Positions 10,731 to 18,923 of a stretch of 64,000 nucleotides of DNA are shown here, in pieces; the stretch's first letter is position 1; each line of letters opens with the position of its first letter. The stretch is from Rhizobium sp. Root483D2 (lineage in GTDB: Bacteria; Pseudomonadota; Alphaproteobacteria; Rhizobiales; Rhizobiaceae), in assembly GCF_001426685.1 (NCBI RefSeq), contig NZ_LMFB01000013.1, positions 80,478-144,477 on the forward strand, written 5' to 3'. The position numbers were made by a program, and so were the translations under genes. The notes under the pieces were generated by a model. The model saw nothing but the letters and a program-made list of their open reading frames with translations. It was not told the origin of the DNA and ran no database searches.

Positions 10731-10756
10731 TTGTTTTCCCAATCAGGATGAAGAAA

Positions 10757-11683
10757 TCAACCCTTGGCGACAGCTGCGACTTCGGCTGCGAAGTCGGTTT
10801 CTTCCTTTTCGACGCCTTCGCCGAGAAGCAGGCGGGCCATGCCGACAACTTCGATCGGAGCGCCGACGGTCTTTTCAGCTTCCTTGACGGCAGCTTCGAC
10901 GGTTAGGTCCGGGTTCATGACGAAAGCCTGCGACAGAAGCGCAACTTCTTCGAAAAATTTGCGCATGCGGCCTTCGACCATCTTTTCGATGATGGCTTCC
11001 GGCTTGCCGGATTCGCGGGCCTGTTCGATGAAGATGTTGCGTTCGCGCTCGGCGACAGAAGCATCGACTTCCGTCGAACGGATGGCCAGCGGGTTGGTTG
11101 CAGCAATATGCATGGCAACCTGGCGGCCGATGGCGTTCAGGGCATCCTTGTCGCCGGTCGACTTCAGCGCGACGAGAACGCCGAGCTTGCCGAGGCCGTC
11201 AGCAACGGAATTGTGGATGTAGGTGGCGACAACGCCGTCTTCGACCGACAGCAGAGCCGAACGGCGCAGAGCCATGTTCTCGCCGATGGTGGCAATCGCA
11301 TCGGTGATGCTTTCAGCGACCGACTTGCCGGTTGCCGGATAGTTGGCAGCGCTGATGGTTTCAACGGAACCGTCGGTGCCGACGGCCACGGCTGCAACGC
11401 CACGGACGAGGTCCTGGAAGGCATCGTTGCGGGCAACGAAGTCGGTTTCCGAGTTCAGCTCGATGACAACGGCCTTGGTGCCGCTGCTGGCGATACCGAT
11501 CAAGCCTTCGGCAGCCGCACGGCCGGACTTCTTGTCGGCCTTGGCGATGCCCTTGGCACGCAGCCAGTCGATCGCGGCTTCCATGTCGCCATTGGTTTCG
11601 CCGAGTGCCTTCTTGCAATCCATCATGCCTGCGCCGGTCTTTTCGCGCAGTTCCTTCACCATTGCTGCAGTAATAGTGCTCAT
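10757..11683 (-). CDS. tsf: Elongation factor Ts
   Basis: EF-Ts is the nucleotide exchange factor for EF-Tu. The 308-residue protein starts [20 protein letters not shown] with the UBA-like N-terminal domain (MDCKKAL follows). It has the conserved core motif ETDFVARND near residue 80 and the C-terminal dimerisation module. The long upstream extension of the frame (to 11866) crosses the hairpin after rpsB and has no family character, so the ATG at 11683 is chosen. It lies 255 bases downstream of rpsB. Confidence 0.96.
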   Translation of the reverse strand: MSTITAAMVKELREKTGAGMMDCKKALGETNGDMEAAIDWLRAKGIAKADKKSGRAAAEGLIGIASSGTKAVVIELNSETDFVARNDAFQDLVRGVAAVAVGTDGSVETISAANYPATGKSVAESITDAIATIGENMALRRSALLSVEDGVVATYIHNSVADGLGKLGVLVALKSTGDKDALNAIGRQVAMHIAATNPLAIRSTEVDASVAERERNIFIEQARESGKPEAIIEKMVEGRMRKFFEEVALLSQAFVMNPDLTVEAAVKEAEKTVGAPIEVVGMARLLLGEGVEKEETDFAAEVAAVAKG

Positions 11684-11852
11684 CTTTGTTGCCTCTTCGT
11701 TTGTTCGGCTGGCGCGCTGCCAGAAAGCCGGCGCGATACCAGGAGGATGTGGCAGGGCATGACCCCTGAATGTGACATCGTGATGAAAGGGTTCATCGCG
11801 GTGATGGGCATCGTTGAGACCGGCACCCGATGGGCTGGTCCGATGCAAAAGA

Positions 11853-11890
11853 ACAAGGCCGTTCACTTTTTCAGTCGTAAACGGCCTTGT
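11853..11890 (-). terminator. Intercistronic terminator/attenuator between rpsB and tsf
   Basis: Perfect 11-bp inverted repeat (ACAAGGCCGTT at 11853-11863 and its complement at 11880-11890) with a 16-base loop, followed on the minus strand by TTCTTTT. This is a rho-independent terminator shape lying 48 bases after the rpsB stop and before tsf. It could set the S2 to EF-Ts ratio by partial read-through. Confidence 0.75.
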
Positions 11891-11938
11891 CCTGATCGTG
11901 TCTAAAGGAACGGCGGGATGAGCCGCCGCCCCGCCTTA

Positions 11939-12706
11939 TCAGGCTTCAGCAGCTTCTTCGAGAGCCGGCTCAAGCGGCAGATCGGAGGAAGCGCCGAGGT
12001 CGCGGCCCGACGAGCTCTGCTGACGGGCAATGCCATCAAGCGCTGCACGCGAGATCAGATCGCAATAAAGCGAGATCGCACGAGAAGCGTCGTCGTTGCC
12101 GGGGATCGGGAAGTCGATACGGTCCGGGTCGCAGTTCGAATCGATGATCGCAACAACCGGGATGCCGAGACGCTTTGCTTCGTCGATGGCAATCGATTCC
12201 TTGTTGGTGTCGATGATGAACATCAGGTCGGGAACGCCGCCCATGTCACGGATACCGCCAAGTGCGCGGTTCAGCTTTTCGCGTTCGCGCTCGAGGTTGA
12301 GGCGTTCCTTCTTGGAATAGCCGGAGCCTTCCGAAGCGAGGATTTCGTCGAGCTTGCGCAGGCGCTGGATCGAGTTCGAAATCGTCTTCCAGTTGGTCAT
12401 CATGCCGCCGAGCCAGCGGGCGTTGACATAGTACTGGGCCGAACGCTTGGCAGCGTCAGCGATGATTTCGGATGCCTGGCGCTTGGTGCCGACGAACAGA
12501 ACGCGGCCGCCCTTGGCAACCGTGTCGCTGACAACCTGCAGCGCGCGCGACAGCAACGGAACGGTCTGTGCGAGGTCGATGATGTGAACGTTCGAACGAT
12601 CACCGAAGATGTACGGCTTCATTTTCGGGTTCCAGCGGTGAGTCTGGTGACCGAAGTGAACGCCAGCTTCCAGAAGCTGACGCATGCTAAAATCGGGCAA
12701 TGCCAT
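11939..12706 (-). CDS. rpsB: 30S ribosomal protein S2
   Basis: S2 binds the 30S subunit head-body junction and recruits S1. The 255-residue protein begins [20 protein letters not shown], the S2 signature. It has [22 protein letters not shown] and [20 protein letters not shown], which cover the whole family. The ATG at 12706 follows AAAAGGAG closely; the longer frame to 12808 is leader. tsf lies downstream, as in nearly all bacteria. Confidence 0.97.
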   Translation of the reverse strand: MALPDFSMRQLLEAGVHFGHQTHRWNPKMKPYIFGDRSNVHIIDLAQTVPLLSRALQVVSDTVAKGGRVLFVGTKRQASEIIADAAKRSAQYYVNARWLGGMMTNWKTISNSIQRLRKLDEILASEGSGYSKKERLNLEREREKLNRALGGIRDMGGVPDLMFIIDTNKESIAIDEAKRLGIPVVAIIDSNCDPDRIDFPIPGNDDASRAISLYCDLISRAALDGIARQQSSSGRDLGASSDLPLEPALEEAAEA

Positions 12707-12899
12707 GCCTTTTTCTCCTTTTCCGGTTGAACCTCCGCAAGGCAAACAGCACTCTCGTTGAGAGTACCACCGGGTGGAACTGCCCGGATTTCTCCCGGAC
12801 GGTCCCAAACCTTACGTGTGGAATGCGGTGCCCTTACCCCGTGGCGCCCGATAAATCAAGCGCAAAGGCAGAAAATAGCAGCGGGCGGGGTCTCGGTGC
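12707..12899 (-). promoter_or_regulatory. rpsB leader region
   Basis: This 193-base gene-free stretch must contain the promoter and leader of rpsB. Two small hairpins are visible in the leader: ACTCTC/GAGAGT (12751-12765, three-base loop) and CCGGG/CCCGG (12770-12787). A weak match to an alphaproteobacterial promoter (CTTGAT then GTAAGG on the minus strand) lies farther upstream. In gammaproteobacteria the rpsB leader is autoregulated by S2; whether these hairpins play that role here is only a guess. Confidence 0.35.
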
Positions 12900-13727
12900 C
12901 TATTTGCACTTTTCCTGCTTGAAGACTTCCAGATCGGCAAGTTTGCCCGTCAGGACGAAATCACCATAGTCCATGGTGAGGTCGCGGGTGATGCCGTTTT
13001 CATAGAGCTTGAACTCCATGCGGTAGATCGGCACGGCATCCCCGGTCGCATTGTCGTTGAAATAGGAAATGGTCACCGGCCAATAGGGTTTTGCCGCCAT
13101 GGCGGCCGCCTTTTCGCCGTCGGCATCACCGGCCGCAGCCTTTTGCGGCTTGCCGATCATGGTGGTGGTGATCAGCGTCTTATCGCCAGCGTCGGACCCG
13201 TCGAAGATCCGCGATTCAAACAGCGTTTCGCCCTTTTTGGCCCGGTCGATGACATCGAGCATATGCTCGGTCGGAAACAGGCCCTGCGCCAGATCGACCT
13301 GGCGCTTGTCCGGCGACGTCAGATCCACCGTCAGTCCCTGCTTGGCCTCATGGGCCGAACCGCGGACTTCCTTGTCGAGCTTTTCGTCGGTGAAAGAGCG
13401 CGTCAGGAAGCGGAAATTGCCGTTCTTCAGGTCCTCATAGGTGGTCGTCTGCTGGTCGGTCAGCTTGACCTCGTCGCCTGTATCGACCTTGGTGACGAAA
13501 CGGAAGCTGACGGTATAGCCCTCGCAGGCCGAGCCGTTGAACTCATAGACCATCCGCCCGTACATGCCGGAAATTCCGGAGCGCTCGGAGGCGTCCTTCA
13601 GTTCCAGATCATAGACCGCGCGGTGAGGCACAAGGATGTTGGCAGACGCAGCGGAAGCACCGCCGACCGTCACACCTGATAAACACGCCCATGCCAGAAC
13701 GGCAGAGGCAAAGCCTGAACGAAACAT
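12900..13727 (-). CDS. eipB: EipB-like periplasmic cell-envelope integrity protein (DUF1849)
   Basis: EipB, described in Brucella, is a periplasmic beta-spiral protein needed for envelope integrity and is conserved in Rhizobiales. The 275-residue product has a signal peptide (MFRSGFASAVLAWACLSG, cleavage likely after ASAAS). It then has the family pattern LVPHRAVYDLELKDASERSG, YEFNGSACEGY, and TMDYGDFVLTGKL near the end. Cys68 and Cys274 are placed like the pair that forms the Brucella disulfide closing the spiral. The ATG at 13727 follows CAGGAGGAAACGG, a near-perfect ribosome site; the upstream in-frame starts lack one. It is divergent from the RidA gene and sits upstream of rpsB. Confidence 0.85.
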   Translation of the reverse strand: MFRSGFASAVLAWACLSGVTVGGASAASANILVPHRAVYDLELKDASERSGISGMYGRMVYEFNGSACEGYTVSFRFVTKVDTGDEVKLTDQQTTTYEDLKNGNFRFLTRSFTDEKLDKEVRGSAHEAKQGLTVDLTSPDKRQVDLAQGLFPTEHMLDVIDRAKKGETLFESRIFDGSDAGDKTLITTTMIGKPQKAAAGDADGEKAAAMAAKPYWPVTISYFNDNATGDAVPIYRMEFKLYENGITRDLTMDYGDFVLTGKLADLEVFKQEKCK

Positions 13728-13881
13728 CCGTTTCCTCCTGTTGGATTCGCTGATGATGCTATAAGAACACATCGGGCAAAAGCGAGGCATCAATGTTCGC
13801 GATGCGATATTTTACCACTTCATGAAACATGCTGTGCATGCAGCATTTGACGGCAAAACACAACAATGACCGGAGTTATCC

Positions 13882-14349
13882 ATGTCTGCAGATATTGAAG
13901 CACGCATCAAGGAACTGGGAATCACCCTGCCGCAGGCGGCGGCGCCTGCTGCCAATTATGTTCCCTTTGTCATCAGCGGATCGCATCTTTATATCTCTGG
14001 CCAGTTGCCCATGGAAAATGGCAAGGTCGCGGTCACCGGACATCTCGGCGACGGCATCGATATTGCCACCGGCCAGCGCGCCGCAGAACTCTGCGCCATC
14101 AATATTCTCGCCCAGGCCAAGGCAGCGCTCGGCGGAGACCTCTCGCGCATTCGCCGCATCGTCAAGCTCAATGGCTTTATCGCCTCCAAGCCAACCTTCA
14201 TCGAGCAGCATCTGGTGATGAACGGCGCCTCCAACCTGATCGCCAACGTTCTCGGCGACGCCGGCATTCATGCGCGCGCCGCCGTCGGCATGGCCGCCCT
14301 GCCCTTCAACGCCGCCGTCGAAATCGACGCCGTGATCGAAATCGCCTGA
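13882..14349 (+). CDS. RidA/YjgF-family protein
   Basis: RidA proteins hydrolyse reactive enamine/imine intermediates from PLP enzymes; this 155-residue member belongs to the longer YjgF-like subgroup. Visible features are FVISGSHLYISGQLPMENG early, AAELCAINILAQAKAALGGDLSRI in the middle, and GIHARAAVGMAALPFNAAVEI at the end, where canonical RidA has the Arg and Glu that bind the substrate carboxylate (RxxVxxxxLPxxxxxEi). CCGGAG precedes the ATG. It opens a rightward set with the GDPD gene 14 bases later. The exact substrate is unknown. Confidence 0.88.
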   Translation: MSADIEARIKELGITLPQAAAPAANYVPFVISGSHLYISGQLPMENGKVAVTGHLGDGIDIATGQRAAELCAINILAQAKAALGGDLSRIRRIVKLNGFIASKPTFIEQHLVMNGASNLIANVLGDAGIHARAAVGMAALPFNAAVEIDAVIEIA

Positions 14350-14363
14350 GCGGAACGATATTC

Positions 14364-15089
14364 ATGAAAGACCTGTCCTGGCTGACGGCGCAACCGGTCG
14401 CTCATCGCGGCTACCACGACATGAACCATGCCATCTGGGAAAATACGCTTTCTGCCTTTTCCCGCGCTGTTGAAAACGGCTTTGCCATCGAATGCGACCT
14501 GCAATACACCGCCGACAGCGTACCGGTGGTGTTCCACGATGACGATATGCAGAGGCTCTGCGGCATCAAGGGCGATATTCGCGCAAAAACGGCGGGCGAG
14601 CTTGGCCTCATCACCATCGGCGGTACCGCCGACAAGATCCCGACGCTCGGACAGCTTTTAAGGCTGGTCAAGGGCCGGGTGCCGATCGTGCTCGAACTGA
14701 AAGGCCGCAAGGGCGACGACGAAGGCTTTGCCGACGCAGTGCTGGAAGCGCTGGAAAGCTATGACGGCCCGGTTGCGCTGATGAGTTTCGACCATTGGCT
14801 GCTGAAAGACCTGAAAGCCCAGGACCCGCCCTACCCGGTCGGATTGACCGCTGGCGGCAACCAGCCGGAGCAATTTAGCGTTCACGAAGATGCGATGCAG
14901 CTCGGGCTTGATTTCATTTCCTATTTCTATGCGGATTTGCCAAACTCGTTCATCAGCAAGGAACGCTCCCTCGGGCGGCCGATCCTGACCTGGACCGTGC
15001 GGGATCAGGCCGGCGTCGATTATACCTATGCTCACGCCGATCAGATGACGTTCGAGGGTTTCGAACCCAAGGAAAGGCTTATCGCTTAA
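14364..15089 (+). CDS. Glycerophosphodiester phosphodiesterase
   Basis: GDPD enzymes cleave deacylated phospholipids to glycerol 3-phosphate and an alcohol. The 241-residue single-domain protein has PVAHRGYHD with His14, ENTLSAFSRAVENG and ECDLQYTADSVPVVFHDD. These supply the catalytic histidines and metal-binding acids of the TIM-barrel family. No signal peptide is seen, so it should be cytoplasmic. It is 14 bases after the RidA gene and 3 bases before the DUF482 gene, so these three look co-transcribed. It could be called UgpQ-like, but no ugp transporter is nearby. Confidence 0.9.
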   Translation: MKDLSWLTAQPVAHRGYHDMNHAIWENTLSAFSRAVENGFAIECDLQYTADSVPVVFHDDDMQRLCGIKGDIRAKTAGELGLITIGGTADKIPTLGQLLRLVKGRVPIVLELKGRKGDDEGFADAVLEALESYDGPVALMSFDHWLLKDLKAQDPPYPVGLTAGGNQPEQFSVHEDAMQLGLDFISYFYADLPNSFISKERSLGRPILTWTVRDQAGVDYTYAHADQMTFEGFEPKERLIA

Positions 15090-15092
15090 AGA

Positions 15093-16286
15093 ATGACCGG
15101 CGACGTCAAAATCCGCGTCGAGACGTCCTTTCAGGATATTTCGAAGGAATGCTGGGACGAATTGTCTGGGACCACCAAGGGACAACCTGGCGGTCTTTAC
15201 AATCCGTTCATTTCGCACGCCTATCTGTCATCGCTGGAGGAGTCTGGCTCGGCGACCGCTGATACCGGCTGGCTCGGCCAGCATCTCCTGATGGAAGATG
15301 GCAAGGGCGGATTTGCAGGCGGGCTGATCTGCTACCTCAAGAACCACAGCCAGGGCGAATATGTCTTTGACCACGGCTGGGCCGACGCTCTGGAGCGGGC
15401 GGGCGGGCGCTATTATCCAAAGCTGCAATGTTCGGTTCCCTTCACACCGGCAACCGGGCCAAGGCTGCTGAGCGCCACCACGGCCGATGAAACCGCCGTG
15501 GGCAATTCGCTTGCCGCCGGTTTGCAGGAACTCACCCGCCGTCATCAGGCCTCGTCTGCGCATGTGACGTTCCTGCCGGAAGACGAAATCGCCACGTTCG
15601 AACAGGCAGGCTTCCTGCACCGGACCGACCAGCAGTTCCATTTTATCAATGACGGCTATGCCTCCCACAACGATTTCCTCGAAACGCTGGCATCGCGCAA
15701 GCGCAAGGCTCTGAAAAAGGAACGCCGCGCCGCGCTCGAAGGTGGCATCACCATCGACTGGCTGACCGGCAAGGACCTGACCGAAAGCATCTGGGATCAG
15801 TTTTTCGCGTTCTATATGGATACCGGCAGCCGCAAATGGGGCCGTCCTTACCTGACGCGCAAATTCTATTCGCTGATCGGCGAACGCATGGCCGATGACA
15901 TCCTGCTCGTCATGGCCAAACGCAACGGCAAATATATTGCCGGCGCCATCAATTTCATCGGCAGCGATGCCCTCTATGGCCGTCACTGGGGCGCGATCGA
16001 GGATCATCCCTTCCTGCATTTCGAGGTCTGCTATCATCAGGCGATCGATTTTGCGATCCACAAGGGTCTGAAGCGCGTCGAGGCCGGGGCGCAGGGCGAA
16101 CACAAGCTGGCGCGCGGCTATCTACCCGCGACCACCCATTCGGCGCATTTCATCGCCCATCCCGGCTTGAAACGCGCCGTTGCCGATTATCTCGACCGCG
16201 AACGGCAGGAGGTCGAGCAAATGAGCGATATCCTGGCCGAGCACAGCCCGTTTCGCAAAGGCGAGCGGCAAGAGACCGACGACTGA
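15093..16286 (+). CDS. GNAT-fold N-acyltransferase, DUF482 (COG3146)
   Basis: A 397-residue protein of the DUF482 family, which has the fold of the FemAB/GNAT aminoacyl- and acyltransferases; its substrate is not established. Family features seen are NPFISHAYLSSLEESGS near the start, LQCSVPFTPATGPRLL around residue 110, SRKRKALKKERRAALEGGI in the middle, and a C-terminal block with RHWGAIEDHPFLHFEVCYHQ and GAQGEHKLARGY. It starts three bases after the GDPD stop. No signal peptide or membrane segment is visible. The family assignment is solid; a role in envelope peptide modification would be inference. Confidence 0.85.
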   Translation: MTGDVKIRVETSFQDISKECWDELSGTTKGQPGGLYNPFISHAYLSSLEESGSATADTGWLGQHLLMEDGKGGFAGGLICYLKNHSQGEYVFDHGWADALERAGGRYYPKLQCSVPFTPATGPRLLSATTADETAVGNSLAAGLQELTRRHQASSAHVTFLPEDEIATFEQAGFLHRTDQQFHFINDGYASHNDFLETLASRKRKALKKERRAALEGGITIDWLTGKDLTESIWDQFFAFYMDTGSRKWGRPYLTRKFYSLIGERMADDILLVMAKRNGKYIAGAINFIGSDALYGRHWGAIEDHPFLHFEVCYHQAIDFAIHKGLKRVEAGAQGEHKLARGYLPATTHSAHFIAHPGLKRAVADYLDRERQEVEQMSDILAEHSPFRKGERQETDD

Positions 16287-16317
16287 AAGACAGACCAGCA
16301 TTTGAGGAGAGACGCAG

Positions 16318-16743
16318 ATGACCAGCGCCGCCTATGACAGCAACAATATCTTCGCCAAGATCCTGCGCGGCGAAATTCCCGCTCATAAGGTTTATGAGGA
16401 CGACAACGTGCTCGCCTTCATGGACGTCATGCCGCAGGCGCAAGGTCATGTCCTGGTGGTTCCGAAGGCCGCTTCCCGCAACATTCTCGATGCCGATCCG
16501 GCCGCGCTGTCCGCCCTCATCCTCACCGTCCAGAAAGTCGCGATTGCCGCGCAAGACGCGTTTGACGCCGACGGCATGACGATCATGCAGTTCAACGAAG
16601 CACCGGCGGGACAATCGGTCTTCCACCTGCACTTTCATGTCATTCCGCGCCACGAGGGCACGCCGCTGCGGCCGCATTCGGGCAAGATGGAGGATGGGGC
16701 CGTGCTTGCGGCGAATGCGGAGAAGATTAGGGATGCGCTCTGA
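16318..16743 (+). CDS. HIT-family nucleotide-binding hydrolase
   Basis: Histidine-triad proteins hydrolyse nucleoside phosphoramidates or related adenylated compounds. The 141-residue protein has IFAKILRGEIPAHKVYEDD at the start and the triad HLHFHVIPRH with His103, His105 and His107. Length and motif match the HinT-like branch. GAGGAGA precedes the ATG. It is 31 bases after the DUF482 gene and ends nine bases before the convergent PAP2 gene. Confidence 0.93.
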   Translation: MTSAAYDSNNIFAKILRGEIPAHKVYEDDNVLAFMDVMPQAQGHVLVVPKAASRNILDADPAALSALILTVQKVAIAAQDAFDADGMTIMQFNEAPAGQSVFHLHFHVIPRHEGTPLRPHSGKMEDGAVLAANAEKIRDAL

Positions 16744-16751
16744 TCGCGGGA

Positions 16752-17681
16752 TCAGGCGATCTTTGGCTCACCGATCGTGTGATAGGCATTGCTCATCCTG
16801 CGCATTGTCAGGCCTGACAGCGCATAGGCGATCGCGAACACGCCAATGCCACCGAACATGTCGATGAGGTGATGTCCGCCCTGCACGAGAATGGCCAATG
16901 CCATGACGGCATTGAGGCAAAAGATTACTGGCATCAAAATAATGTGACGCGGCACGAAACAGACCGACATGCATGCCATGACGGTATGGAATGAGGGAAA
17001 GCCGATCAAACCCAGGACATTTTTCGGAGACAGATAATCCACTCCATCGCGGCTGAGGGCCAGCAGCGCGTCGCCATAGGCCGGGGTGACAGCGATCGGA
17101 AATGCATCCAGGACAGATTGCGGCAGCTCATGGAAGCTCTTTGCCCCGAAATTGGGGAAAAGCGCCCAGATTACAATCGCCGTGAGCGCGCCAATAACGC
17201 CCGTCAGCAGAAAGCGGTGCAACTCTCTGGCCTGTCCCATGAAGCCCAAAACGAGAATAATGACCAAGAGCTGTGGAAGCGAAGTAAAATAGACCTGATA
17301 CAGGAATGTGCCGAACCAAGGGTAATTCGATACCCAGATCAACAAAGTGGGCCAATGATATCCCATCGCCGCATCGACCTGCATCAGAAAATCATCGATG
17401 GGTGCAAAGGCGTTGGGCAGAAACATATAATTGAATATCGAGCCGATAATGGTGAACAGGATGAACAATCCTGCCGCCGTAACAGCCAGTGCGAGACGGC
17501 CTTCATTCCGGATGACGCGATAATATTGCCCGATTGCCACCAGAAACAATCCAATCCCAATCACGCTGGCATAGCCCATGACATCGACCGGTATGTTCTT
17601 CACAAAGAGCAACAAGGCATCCAATGCGGCCAGCACCAAAAGAATTCGGACGACGAACCATTCTCCCGGCAAAAAACGCAT
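16752..17681 (-). CDS. PAP2-superfamily membrane phosphatase/phosphotransferase
   Basis: A 309-residue polytopic membrane protein of the PAP2_3 type, related to inositolphosphotransferases and lipid phosphate phosphatases. The C-terminal half carries GFPSFHTVMACMSVCF, with the catalytic-type histidine in PSFHT, and GGHHLIDMFGGIGVFA, whose HxxxD pattern forms the third PAP2 motif. Six or more hydrophobic segments are seen. The ATG at 17681 has AAAGGAG at ideal spacing; the longer frame to 17723 does not. The gene stands alone and converges on the HIT gene. The lipid substrate cannot be told. Confidence 0.82.
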   Translation of the reverse strand: MRFLPGEWFVVRILLVLAALDALLLFVKNIPVDVMGYASVIGIGLFLVAIGQYYRVIRNEGRLALAVTAAGLFILFTIIGSIFNYMFLPNAFAPIDDFLMQVDAAMGYHWPTLLIWVSNYPWFGTFLYQVYFTSLPQLLVIILVLGFMGQARELHRFLLTGVIGALTAIVIWALFPNFGAKSFHELPQSVLDAFPIAVTPAYGDALLALSRDGVDYLSPKNVLGLIGFPSFHTVMACMSVCFVPRHIILMPVIFCLNAVMALAILVQGGHHLIDMFGGIGVFAIAYALSGLTMRRMSNAYHTIGEPKIA

Positions 17682-17764
17682 CTGCTGCTCCTTTGAAAAC
17701 AGGCAACACATACGCCATGGCATTTAAGATTCGGCTAAGCGCAGCTGCACTTTGCGGGCGTTTC

Positions 17765-18109
17765 TTAAAATCCCAATGCCCATAATCCCATCGCCAGCAC
17801 CGCAATTGCCGTGCCAATGCCAACCGCCGGTTTCTGCCGGCCGATGAAGAAGGCGGCGGCACCCGCAGCGATCGATCCGAGCCGGAGCCAGAGCGGTGAC
17901 TGTTCGAGAATGCCGGTAGGATAAAGAATCAGCTTGGCGATGACGGCTGCCACCAGGGCGGTTGCGACCGCCCTCACCCAATTGAGGACTTCGGAATCCT
18001 CGCGCAGCCGGTTGCCCGCGAGAACGCCGAGCCAGCGCCAGAGATCGGTTGCCAGCCATCCGGCAATAGCGATGAAGACATAGGCCCACCAGCCTTCCAG
18101 CACGGTCAT
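17765..18109 (-). CDS. azlD: AzlD-family small membrane protein
   Basis: AzlD is the small partner of AzlC in branched-chain amino acid export. The 114-residue product starts MTVLEGWWAYVFIAIAGWLAT and has four hydrophobic segments, including the typical WLRWVRAVATALVAAVIAKL-like middle (here VLNWVRAVATALVAAV). It contains RLGSIAAGAAAFFIGRQ near the end. Its ATG overlaps the azlC stop by 4 bases (ATGA). The longer open frame to 18478 is the shadow of azlC. Transported substrate is assumed from the family. Confidence 0.88.
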   Translation of the reverse strand: MTVLEGWWAYVFIAIAGWLATDLWRWLGVLAGNRLREDSEVLNWVRAVATALVAAVIAKLILYPTGILEQSPLWLRLGSIAAGAAAFFIGRQKPAVGIGTAIAVLAMGLWALGF

Positions 18110-18843
18110 GCGCGGCCCTCCCGGCGTGTGCGCCACTGGCGCTCTGCCATCCAGGCCAGCGTGCCGCCGCCAACGCCCGCCAGCAGAATATCGAACTCCG
18201 GCGCGAGCCAGTAGAAGAACGGTCCAGCCACCAGACCCATGATCAATGCCACGTAGATCACCGGATGACGGGCCGAACTCCAGATCGACGCCAGGAAATA
18301 GACCGGCGTCAGGAAGAACAGGCAACCGGCGACGATGGGCGGAAATTCCGCCACGAATTGATAGACGGCGGCCACCAGAACCATGTTGGCGACAACAAGC
18401 GTGATGCCGAAGCCGGCAAAAAACGCGACGCGATGCTCGCGCGGCACCGCCTGCACCCGCTCCATGGCAAATACCCAAGCGGTGATCGCCACGAAATGCG
18501 AGAGAAACAGCAACAGCCAGGTCGGCGTTTTTTCGGTGCGGATTTCCGGGACGAGCGCTGCGACCATCGGCATCAGCCGGATGGAGGACAAAGTGACGGC
18601 GATGAAGGCGGTCAGCAGATTGGCACCACCAAGGATGGAACTAACGAGGATGACCTTGGCCGGCAGCGCCCAGACGGCGCCGACCATGAACACCACCTGC
18701 TCGACGGGAATGCCGGCCTGGGCGGTAAAGGCACAAAAGCCGACGAAGGACAGCATCAGGATCATTGCCGGCAGGCTGAAAATCCCTTTCATGCCCGCCA
18801 CGAACCATGTCCGCCCCGAGCCGGTCGTCTGGCCATCGTCCAT
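18106..18843 (-). CDS. azlC: AzlC-family membrane transporter subunit
   Basis: AzlC with AzlD forms a two-component exporter linked to branched-chain amino acids and azaleucine resistance. The 245-residue polytopic protein begins with a short hydrophilic tail and GMKGIFSLPAMILMLSFVGF. It contains the AzlC-like segments AVWALPAKVILVSSIL, VTLSSIRLMPMVAALVP and LFFLTPVYFLASIWSS. The ATG at 18843 is preferred to the GTG just before it; no strong ribosome site is seen for either. It lies 80 bases downstream of clpA and after the clpA terminator, so it is probably transcribed separately. Confidence 0.87.
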   Translation of the reverse strand: MDDGQTTGSGRTWFVAGMKGIFSLPAMILMLSFVGFCAFTAQAGIPVEQVVFMVGAVWALPAKVILVSSILGGANLLTAFIAVTLSSIRLMPMVAALVPEIRTEKTPTWLLLFLSHFVAITAWVFAMERVQAVPREHRVAFFAGFGITLVVANMVLVAAVYQFVAEFPPIVAGCLFFLTPVYFLASIWSSARHPVIYVALIMGLVAGPFFYWLAPEFDILLAGVGGGTLAWMAERQWRTRREGRA

Positions 18844-18869
18844 CACACTATCCGTCTGTTCATTGCCAC

Positions 18870-18905
18870 AAAAAAACGGTGCCGGACAATCAAGTCCGGC
18901 ACCGT
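18870..18905 (-). terminator. Rho-independent terminator of clpSA
   Basis: Perfect 12-bp stem (ACGGTGCCGGAC at 18876-18887, complement at 18894-18905) with a six-base loop. On the minus strand it is followed by seven T (18870-18876 region). It lies 19 bases after the clpA stop and is a textbook terminator. Confidence 0.92.
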
Positions 18906-18923
18906 GTGTCTATTTCGGCTGGG

